DNA of 64,000 nucleotides from Streptomyces roseoverticillatus (GTDB lineage Bacteria > Actinomycetota > Actinomycetes > Streptomycetales > Streptomycetaceae). Both the position numbers and the translations under genes were made by a program. The stretch is from the NCBI RefSeq assembly GCF_000719265.1, contig NZ_JOFL01000004.1, positions 62,001-126,000 of the forward strand. Reading direction: 5' to 3'. Below are positions 51,852 through 58,461 of this stretch, in pieces. Under the pieces are notes generated by a model, which was not told where the DNA came from, ran no database searches, and worked only from the letters and a program-made list of their open reading frames with translations. Numbering within the stretch: the stretch's first letter is position 1; each line of letters opens with the position of its first letter.

Positions 51852-53306
51852 TCACTGCTCGCCGTCGGTCTCCCGGTGAGCGGCGGAAGCGGCCTGTGCG
51901 GCTGCGCTTCCCGGGCGCTTACGTGCCACCCAGCCCTCGATATTCCGCTGCTGTCCGCGTGCGACGGCCAGCGAACCCGGGGGCACATCCTTGGTGATGA
52001 CCGAGCCGGCGGCGGTGTACGCGCCGTCCCCGATCGTGACCGGAGCCACAAACATGTTGTCCGATCCGGTACGGCAGTGCGAGCCGATCGTGGTGTGGTG
52101 CTTGCTCACACCGTCGTAGTTCACGAAGACGCTCGCCGCGCCGATGTTGCTGTACTCGCCGATCGTCGCGTCACCGACGTAGGACAGGTGCGGCACCTTC
52201 GTGCCCTCACCGATCTCGGCGTTCTTCATCTCGACGTACGCGCCGGCCTTGGACTTCGCACCGAGCTTCGTCCCCGGGCGCAGGTAGGCGAAGGGGCCCA
52301 CGGTGGCGCCCTCGCCGATCAGGGCCGAGTCCGCGACGGTGTTGTCCACGCGGGCACCGGCGCGGACCGTGGTGTCCGTCAGGCGCGTGTTCGGGCCGAC
52401 CTCGCTGCCCGTGGCCAGGCTGGTGGCGCCGATCAGCTGGGTGCCGGGGTGGACGAGCACGTCGGGCTCGACCGTGACGGTGACGTCGATCCAGGTCGAC
52501 GCCGGGTCCACGACCGTGACGCCGCTCATCATCGCCGCGTGCAGCAGCCGCTCGTTGAGCAGCTTGCGGGCCTCGGCGAGCTGGACGCGGTTGTTGATGC
52601 CGAGGATCTCGCGGTGATCGTCCGCGACGGCCGCGCCCACCCGGTGCCCGGCCTCGCGCAGGATGCCCAGGACGTCGGTCAGGTACTCCTCGCCCTGGCT
52701 GTTGTCCGTGCGGACCTTGCCGAGCGCGTCCGTCAGCAGCTGCGCGTCGAATGCGAAGACCCCGGAGTTGATCTCGCTGATCGCACGCTGGGCGTCCGTG
52801 GCGTCCTTGTGCTCGACGATCGCCGTGACGGCGCCGCTGCCGTCGCGCACGATGCGCCCGTAGCCGGTGGAGTCGGGGACCTCGGCGGTCAGCACGGTGA
52901 CGGCGTTGCCGTCGGCGGCGTGGGTGTCGCTGAGGGTCTTGAGCGTGGCGCCGGTCAGCAGCGGGGTGTCGCCGCAGACGACGACCACCGTGCCGTCGAG
53001 GACGACCCCGCTGTTCGACAGCTCTTCCAGGCCCATGCGTACGGCGTGGCCGGTGCCGTTCTGCTCGTACTGGACGGCGGTGCGGACCTCGGGGTCGATC
53101 TGCGCCAGGTGCGCGGAGACCTGCTCGCGGGCGTGCCCGACGATCACGACGAGGTGCTCGGGGTCCAGTTCGCGGGAGGCGGCGACGACGTGGCCGACGA
53201 GGGAACGTCCGCAGATGGCGTGCAGGACCTTGGGGGTCGCCGACTTCATGCGGGTGCCCTCACCCGCTGCGAGAACGACGACGGCTGCCGGGCGGTTGGC
53301 GCTCAC
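51852..53306 (-). CDS. glmU: Bifunctional UDP-GlcNAc pyrophosphorylase / GlcN-1-P acetyltransferase GlmU
   Basis: 484 residues. The N-terminal uridylyltransferase has VLAAGEGTRMKSATPKVLH and NGTGHAV; the C-terminal left-handed beta-helix has hexapeptide repeats and the acetyltransferase site with the SYVGDATIGEYSNIGAASVF and NYDGVSKHHT motifs (Lys/His). It makes UDP-GlcNAc for peptidoglycan. The C-terminal tail, after KRPGSAAAQA, is a charged extension. The start is GTG at 53306. A tRNA-Gln gene lies upstream on the same strand. Confidence 0.96.
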   Translation of the reverse strand: MSANRPAAVVVLAAGEGTRMKSATPKVLHAICGRSLVGHVVAASRELDPEHLVVIVGHAREQVSAHLAQIDPEVRTAVQYEQNGTGHAVRMGLEELSNSGVVLDGTVVVVCGDTPLLTGATLKTLSDTHAADGNAVTVLTAEVPDSTGYGRIVRDGSGAVTAIVEHKDATDAQRAISEINSGVFAFDAQLLTDALGKVRTDNSQGEEYLTDVLGILREAGHRVGAAVADDHREILGINNRVQLAEARKLLNERLLHAAMMSGVTVVDPASTWIDVTVTVEPDVLVHPGTQLIGATSLATGSEVGPNTRLTDTTVRAGARVDNTVADSALIGEGATVGPFAYLRPGTKLGAKSKAGAYVEMKNAEIGEGTKVPHLSYVGDATIGEYSNIGAASVFVNYDGVSKHHTTIGSHCRTGSDNMFVAPVTIGDGAYTAAGSVITKDVPPGSLAVARGQQRNIEGWVARKRPGSAAAQAASAAHRETDGEQ

Positions 53307-53423
53307 GGGTGTGCCCTTCGGCTTCGGGTGGTGGACATCCGAAGGATACCGGTGCGTTTTACTGCTGAAACGCGGGCGGGTCCTGACCTGGGCGGTCAGG
53401 ACCCGAAGTATTCGAACTTCAAG

Positions 53424-53495
53424 CTCCCCCGCCAGGACTCGAACCCGGACAGATGGCACCAAAAGCCACAGTGCTGCCAATTACACCACGGGGGA
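53424..53495 (-). tRNA. tRNA-Gln (anticodon TTG)
   Basis: A 72-nucleotide cloverleaf on the minus strand. The acceptor stem is TCCCCCG/CGGGGGA, the D arm begins GTGTAATTGGCAGCAC, the anticodon stem is GTGGC/GCCAT with loop TTTTGGT (anticodon TTG), and the T arm carries GGTTCGAGTCC. The discriminator base is G. CCA is not encoded. It lies upstream of glmU, the usual place in Streptomyces. Confidence 0.93.
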
Positions 53496-53522
53496 TTATA
53501 TCGGATCAAACCGGACATTGCG

Positions 53523-54206
53523 TCAGGCTGTTGATCTGGCACCCAACACTATGCCGTACCACCAGCCTTCAATGCGACGGTACAGGTCGGCTCCGGCCAG
53601 AACGCGGATGGTCAGGCAGCCTCGATAGCTCTCCCCGGTGTTCTTCCGCACGGTCATCGGGTTGTGCTTCTTGAGGGTCGTCTTCCCGAAACTCCCGACG
53701 TCGGGGCCGACGTGATCGGCCCAGAAGCGCTCCGCTCCGGAGATGTCCGCAGACTCGTGGATCATGACATGAAACCGGAGGCGGCTCTGATCGACGCCGA
53801 GAAGGCGCAGCCAGGCCAGGTAGAGGCTGATCATGTCAGGGTCGCTGTTTACAAAGGTGACTTTGTCGCTGGGCCTGTGCGGCTTGCTCTTCGTGCCCTC
53901 GGCCCAGTACAGGGCAATCCCCACGAGGAACAGCTCGCGATTGGAGAGGTTGCCTATCTCCTGGGCGGCGATGTGCTTCGTCTGTCGACGTTCCAGCTCG
54001 CGGGCTTCACGGATCGGCGCCCACCGGGCCTCGGTCATGGCGCGGCAATGCTCCCTTGCTCGTCGCTCGGGTCTGGGAAGATCCCTCACCCACAGCGACA
54101 CCGAGCTCTTCGAAACCCCCAGCTCCGCCACGATCTCGTCGTACGTCCTGCCTGCCCGCCGCAGCTCGCGGGCGCGGCTCTGCAGCTCCGTTTTCGCTTG
54201 CGTCAT
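53523..54206 (-). CDS. HTH protein with homing-endonuclease-like C-terminal domain (tentative)
   Basis: 227 residues. N-terminal residues about 10-50 form a helix-turn-helix (LRRAGRTYDEIVAELGVSKS then SVSLWVRDLPRPERR), like small phage or transposon DNA-binding proteins. The rest contains NRELFLVGIALYWAEGTKSK, VTFVNSDPDMISLYLAWLRL, FHVMIHESADI and RGCLTIRVLAGADLYRRIEG; this pattern recalls LAGLIDADG-type single-domain proteins, but the match is from memory. ATG at 54206 or 54227 may be the start; neither has a good ribosome site. It ends 27 bases before the tRNA-Gln. Base composition is lower in GC than its neighbours, suggesting transfer. Confidence 0.65.
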   Translation of the reverse strand: MTQAKTELQSRARELRRAGRTYDEIVAELGVSKSSVSLWVRDLPRPERRAREHCRAMTEARWAPIREARELERRQTKHIAAQEIGNLSNRELFLVGIALYWAEGTKSKPHRPSDKVTFVNSDPDMISLYLAWLRLLGVDQSRLRFHVMIHESADISGAERFWADHVGPDVGSFGKTTLKKHNPMTVRKNTGESYRGCLTIRVLAGADLYRRIEGWWYGIVLGARSTA

Positions 54207-54363
54207 GCGTACAGCTTTGCGACGCATGTCGGCAGATAGGGGGGAAGGCTCGGATGATTCAACAGTTCGAGGGAGGTGTGCATCATTCCGCCCTGCCAGT
54301 GCCTGCTCCGTGCTGTGGCTGTGGACAGGAAAAGCTGTGGCGGCCTTCCGTAGTCTGGGTGGT

Positions 54364-55761
54364 ATGACCACAACGGGGGCAATCGCGGAGGCGGGCGCGC
54401 GCGGCGCGCCGGACGGGCCTTGGTGGTGGGCGCGGCGGCGGAGCATGGTGCTCGACGTCACGCTGGCGCTGGTGTCCGCACTGGAGTGCGCGGCGGAGGG
54501 CGCGGCGTTCGCCGGCGAGCACCGGATACCGATGGTGCTCCCGACGGTGGTGGGGCTGCTCGTCGGTGCCACGTTGATCTTCCGGCGCCGGTGGCCGGTG
54601 GCCGTGGTGCTGCTGGGGATCGCGATCACCCCGGCCGAGCTGGGGTTCCTGCTCGGGATAGTCGGCCTGTACACGCTGGCCGCGTCGGACGTGCCGCGCC
54701 GGCTGACGGTGATCCTGGCCGCGGTGTCCGTGGCGGGGACGTTCGTGGTCACGTTCGCGAAGTTCCACCAGAACGTGGGCGACGAGGGGGGCCCGCCCGA
54801 TCTGTGGGCGACGTTCTTCTTCTCGACCCTGGTGGCGCTGGGGCTCACGGCGCCCCCGGTGCTGACGGGGTTGTACGTGGGGGCGCGGCGCCGGCTGGTC
54901 GAGAGCCTGCGGGAGCGGGCGGACGGCCTGGAGCGGGAGCTGTCGCTGCTGGCGGAGCGGGCCGAGGAGCGCGCGGTGTGGGCGCGCAACGAGGAGCGGA
55001 CGCGCATCGCGCGCGAGATGCACGACGTGGTGGCGCACCGGGTGTCGCTGATGGTGGTGCACGCGGCGGCGCTGCAGGCGGTGGCCCTGAAGGATCCCGA
55101 GAAGGCCTCGCGGAACGCGGGTCTGGTGGGGGACATGGGCCGGCAGGCCCTGACGGAGCTGCGGGAGATGCTCGGCGTGCTGCGGACGTCGTCGGAGGAG
55201 TCCGTGCCGGAGGCGGCCTCGGCGGTGGACTCGCGGCGTCTGGCGGAGGTCGCCGCGGCGGCGTCGGCGCGGGTGTCCGCGGGTGTCGGTGCCGCGGGGC
55301 GGGCGGGGGCCGGCCCGGTGGGCGGTGGGTCCGCGTCCGGTGACGGTCCGTGTCTGGACGGTCTGGAGGATCTCGTCGGGCAGTCGCGTGCGGCCGGGAT
55401 GGCCGTGGAGCTGTCGGTCGAGGGCGAGGAGCGTTCGTACGGCGCGCGGGTGGAGAGCACGGCGTACCGCGTGGTGCAGGAAGCGCTGACCAACGTCCAC
55501 AAGCACGCGCCGGGGGCGAAGGCCGTCGTGCGGGTGGCGCACCGCGGGGGCGAGGTGGCGCTGCAGGTGGAGAACGGCCCTTCGGACGGTGGTGCGGCCT
55601 TGCCCGGTCTGCCGAGCGGCGGGAACGGCCTGGTCGGGATGAGGGAGCGGGTGTCGGCGCTGGGCGGCGTGTTCGTGTCGGGCGTGACGGACGCGGGTGG
55701 TTTCCGGGTGTCGGCGGTCATCCCGGCGGGGGTGGCGGACGGCGGCGGCGCGGGGGCGTAG
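54364..55761 (+). CDS. Sensor histidine kinase (HisKA_3/NarL-partner type), no adjacent response regulator
   Basis: 465 residues. Four to five membrane helices lie at about 28-165. The HisKA_3 dimerisation domain has ERTRIAREMHDVVAHRVSLM with phosphoacceptor His220, then the ATPase domain with VVQEALTNVHKHAPGAKAVV and NGLVGMRERVSALGG. Residues about 290-325 hold an Ala/Gly-rich insert between the two. ATG at 54364 follows a GTAGTCTGGGTGGT leader with no clear ribosome site. Such kinases normally pair with a LuxR-type response regulator in the next gene; here none is present on either side. Confidence 0.9.
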   Translation: MTTTGAIAEAGARGAPDGPWWWARRRSMVLDVTLALVSALECAAEGAAFAGEHRIPMVLPTVVGLLVGATLIFRRRWPVAVVLLGIAITPAELGFLLGIVGLYTLAASDVPRRLTVILAAVSVAGTFVVTFAKFHQNVGDEGGPPDLWATFFFSTLVALGLTAPPVLTGLYVGARRRLVESLRERADGLERELSLLAERAEERAVWARNEERTRIAREMHDVVAHRVSLMVVHAAALQAVALKDPEKASRNAGLVGDMGRQALTELREMLGVLRTSSEESVPEAASAVDSRRLAEVAAAASARVSAGVGAAGRAGAGPVGGGSASGDGPCLDGLEDLVGQSRAAGMAVELSVEGEERSYGARVESTAYRVVQEALTNVHKHAPGAKAVVRVAHRGGEVALQVENGPSDGGAALPGLPSGGNGLVGMRERVSALGGVFVSGVTDAGGFRVSAVIPAGVADGGGAGA

Positions 55762-56019
55762 GGCGGCGCGGGGGCGCCTGGCCGGGTGGGGACGCTCGGC
55801 CTTTTCCGGTTCGGCTCGGTGTGTGCCGTTCTGCGGCGGGTCGGTGCTCGGCCGGGATTCGGCTGGTTTTCGCCTGGCTTTTGGCCGGTTCACGCTGCTC
55901 CGGTCAGCGGTGGCCGTACGGGTGCCCATGCGGGCGTCCGTGCGGGCGTCCGGCCGGTGGTGCCCCCGTGGGTCCCGTACGGGCCGGTGGCGCGCCCGCG
56001 GAAACCCGTACAGCCGGGG

Positions 56020-56529
56020 TCAGCGGCGTCCCGTGCCCGCCGACAGCCGTGACGGCCGGGTTCCGCTGACGAGCGTGCCGATGGCGTGGTCGATGTCCGA
56101 GCCGAGGTACCAGTCGCCGGTGTGGTCGAGGCTGTAGACGCGGCCGTGGGCGTCGATGGCGAGGAGCGCCTGCCCGTCCGCCTCCTGCCCGAGCGGGCAG
56201 ACCTCGGCGCCCAGCGCGCGCCCCAGGTCGGCGACGGTGCGGGCGAGGTGGAGGCCGTGCAGCGGGTCGATGTGGAAGGGCGTGGGGGCGATGTGCCGGC
56301 CCGGCCCCGTGCCGGCGATGTGCAGGCCGCCGAACTCCGCCCAGGCCTCGACGGCGGCGGGGAAGACGGTGTGCCGGTGACCGGCGGGGGAGGAGTGGGC
56401 GCGCAGGGCGTCGGCCCAGTTCTCGGCGGCCTTGATGTCCCAGCGTCCGGGCTGCCACCCGGCTTCGCGCAGGGCGGCGTCCACGGCGGCGGGGAACCGG
56501 GTGGCCGCGGTGCGGTCGAAGGCGCGCAT
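56020..56529 (-). CDS. SUKH-3-type immunity protein
   Basis: 169 residues matching the SUKH-3 family of immunity proteins: FPAAVDAALREAGWQPGRWD, the Gly-rich FPAAVEAWAEFGGLHIAG and LLAIDAHGRVYSLDHTGDWY are its motifs. It begins MRAFDRTAATRF at 56529 and is the second gene of a minus-strand pair after the YwqJ-like deaminase, with four bases between them. In polymorphic toxin systems SUKH proteins bind and block a cognate toxin; the cognate here is inferred to be the adjacent deaminase. Confidence 0.85.
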   Translation of the reverse strand: MRAFDRTAATRFPAAVDAALREAGWQPGRWDIKAAENWADALRAHSSPAGHRHTVFPAAVEAWAEFGGLHIAGTGPGRHIAPTPFHIDPLHGLHLARTVADLGRALGAEVCPLGQEADGQALLAIDAHGRVYSLDHTGDWYLGSDIDHAIGTLVSGTRPSRLSAGTGRR

Positions 56530-56533
56530 GTGG

Positions 56534-57088
56534 TCAGCCCTTGCTCTTGAGTGTGGCGGCCTTGGCGGGTGCTGCGGGGTCGACGCTGCGTACACCGAAG
56601 TGCGTCAGCAGGGCCGTGCAGGAGCGGCAGGGCGGGGCGTACGCGCCGTGCCGGGGGTCGCCTTCCTCGCGGATGTGCCGGGCGGTGAGCTTGGCGTGCT
56701 TGAGGGCGCGCCGGGCCTCGCCGTGGGTGAGGGGTTTGCGGGCGGCACGTTTGCTGCGGCCGTTCTCGTGGGCGGTGAGGAAGCGGGTCAGCAGCAGCGC
56801 CTCGGAGCAGCGGCCGGTGAAGCGTTCGCGCCGGTCGCTGGTGAGGGTGTCGAGGAAGTCCTGGACGAGCGGGTGCAGCGCGGGCGGCACGTCGGCCTTG
56901 CCGCCGGTGCAGGTCAGCGTCTCGCCGCGGACGGACAGGGCGGCGGCCACGGCGGGCAGGATGCCGTCGCGGCGGTGCAGGAGGGCGGGGGGCCGGTCGG
57001 TGTCCTCGGTGCTCCAGGTGAGCCGGGGGTCGCCGGAGGCCGTCGTGCCGTGGTCGTCGGCCGGCGGTCGGTCCTGAGTCGTGTGCAT
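56534..57088 (-). CDS. YwqJ-type putative nucleic-acid deaminase (toxin domain)
   Basis: 184 residues. Two zinc-deaminase motifs are visible: GRCSEALLLTRFLTAHENGR (C-x-E with the catalytic Glu) and HGAYAPPCRSCTALL (PCxxC). The N-terminal half has GGKADVPPALHPLVQDFLDT. This is the YwqJ-related deaminase family, usually the tip of a polymorphic toxin, here as a stand-alone gene without a long secretion or repeat region. The start is ATG at 57088. It is paired with the SUKH-3 gene. Whether it is exported or acts in a cell as a regulator is not known. Confidence 0.83.
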   Translation of the reverse strand: MHTTQDRPPADDHGTTASGDPRLTWSTEDTDRPPALLHRRDGILPAVAAALSVRGETLTCTGGKADVPPALHPLVQDFLDTLTSDRRERFTGRCSEALLLTRFLTAHENGRSKRAARKPLTHGEARRALKHAKLTARHIREEGDPRHGAYAPPCRSCTALLTHFGVRSVDPAAPAKAATLKSKG

Positions 57089-57476
57089 GGTGGTTCTTCC
57101 CTCCCTGCAATCCCCCTGTTGCGGGGATCAGCCTGCCAAACGGGACGGCAGGTGTGGAAGTCAGGTCGGGGTTGGCGGGGTGTCGCGTGATGTTCGGGTG
57201 TCGGATGGTCGGACCGGTGGGGGTGTGGAGGCTTCGGCGGGAGGGTGCTCACGGGGCGTGACGGGCGTTCGCCGGCCGGGCCGGGGGAGGCGGGGGCGGA
57301 CCTGGGCGCGGCCCCCGTCTTGCGGTACCGCATAGGCTGTGCCGCACGGGGTGTTCTCGGCCATGGGGACACCGGCCGGCCGGGCCCCCGTGGCCCGGGC
57401 GGGGGTCCGGTGACGCGCGGCGACCGCGGCGTTCGCCGGGACCTTTCGGATCCACAGTCAGCAGGGGGCTTCCGCC
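57089..57476. other. Divergent intergenic region of the toxin/immunity island
   Basis: About 390 bases between the YwqJ-like gene and the WHH-SUKH gene. No gene is supported; open frames here are Arg/Pro-rich and lack ribosome sites. It contains many GGG/CCGG runs and must hold divergent promoters for both units; AGGGGGCTTCCGCC before 57477 is the ribosome site of the right-hand gene. Confidence 0.5.
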
Positions 57477-58454
57477 ATGACGACAGGTCGGCTCGGGCAG
57501 CAGGCCGCGCCACCGAATGCGGCCTACGCCGGGCAGGTCGTGCACTTTCCGGACCCGGTCCGCGCCGGCCGCTATCCCAAGGGGGTGCGGATGGACGACT
57601 CGGGTCACCCGGACTTCTCGCCGTACGCGCGGGCGGCCGCGGAGATCGCGGAGCCGCCGGAGGGCTTCGGCGTGGACGAGCTGCGCCTGACCGACTACGT
57701 GTCGGCGAACGCCGCCCTGCACGCCGCCGGACACGAGCTGTGGGCGAGCCTGCCGTCGGTCGCGACTCCGCACGGCTGGACCTGGCACCACGTGGCGGGC
57801 ACGCGCCGGCTGGAGCTGGTGCCCGCCGAGGTGAAGGCGCTGCTGCGGCACCACGGCGGGCTGGCGACGGCCGCCGTGGACCAGGAGAAGCGCGGCACGC
57901 GCCCGCTGCAGGAGACCCGGCCGGTGCACTTCGTGCTGCCGCAGCGGGACCTCGCGGTGACGGAGGAGCAGATCCAGGGCGTCGAGGAGGACCTCGGCTA
58001 CCGCCTGCCGGGCGCGTACCGGGCGTTCTTGAAGGCCGCGGGCGGCTGCGCGCCGGTCGGCGCGGCGCTGGACGCGGAGCTCGGCCTGCTGATCGACCAG
58101 CCGTTCTTCACCGTGCGTGACGAGGCTGCCGTGAACGACCTCGTCTACGTCAACAAGTGTCTGCGCGACCACTTCACCAAGGACTATCTGGGCGTGGGAT
58201 TCGTCCAGGGGGGCGTGCTCGCGGTGAAGGTGAAGGGCGAGGCGGTCGGCTCGGTCTGGTTCTGCCCGTACGACGACGCGCGCGACGGGGACGGCTGGAC
58301 GGTGCAGGAGCGGGTGGAGCGGTTGCTGCTGCCCTGTGGTGAGGACTTCGACGTGTTTTTGTCGCGGCTGGCGGGTGGTCCGCCGGAGCTGGAGACGGTG
58401 GCCGGCCTGATGGTGGACGGCGGCTTCGCCTTTGCCGTCCCGGTGGAGGGGTGA
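57477..58454 (+). CDS. WHH/HNH-type nuclease domain fused to a SUKH (SMI1/KNR4) immunity domain
   Basis: 325 residues. Residues about 30-130 have GRYPKGVRMDDSGHPDFSPY, LTDYVSANAAL, then HGWTWHHVAGTRRLELVPAE (W103-H104-H105) and RHHGG, the pattern of WHH/LHH toxins in the HNH/Endo VII superfamily. Residues about 157-298 are a SUKH-1-type domain (VTEEQIQGVEEDLGYRLPGA, YRAFLKAAGG, VGFVQGGVLAVK, YDDARDG and FLSRL). The toxin-like and the immunity-like domains are thus in one chain. The start is ATG at 57477. The next gene begins seven bases after its stop. Nuclease activity is unproven. Confidence 0.85.
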   Translation: MTTGRLGQQAAPPNAAYAGQVVHFPDPVRAGRYPKGVRMDDSGHPDFSPYARAAAEIAEPPEGFGVDELRLTDYVSANAALHAAGHELWASLPSVATPHGWTWHHVAGTRRLELVPAEVKALLRHHGGLATAAVDQEKRGTRPLQETRPVHFVLPQRDLAVTEEQIQGVEEDLGYRLPGAYRAFLKAAGGCAPVGAALDAELGLLIDQPFFTVRDEAAVNDLVYVNKCLRDHFTKDYLGVGFVQGGVLAVKVKGEAVGSVWFCPYDDARDGDGWTVQERVERLLLPCGEDFDVFLSRLAGGPPELETVAGLMVDGGFAFAVPVEG

Positions 58455-58461
58455 GCGCGCG

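Noticed and set aside
53424..54227. Integrative element at tRNA-Gln
   Set aside because: No integrase and no repeat of the tRNA 3' end; the odd gene is on the 5' side of the tRNA, not the usual attachment end.
57081..57364. Small genes in the gap of the toxin island (both strands)
   Set aside because: Arg/Pro-rich translations without ribosome sites or known motifs.
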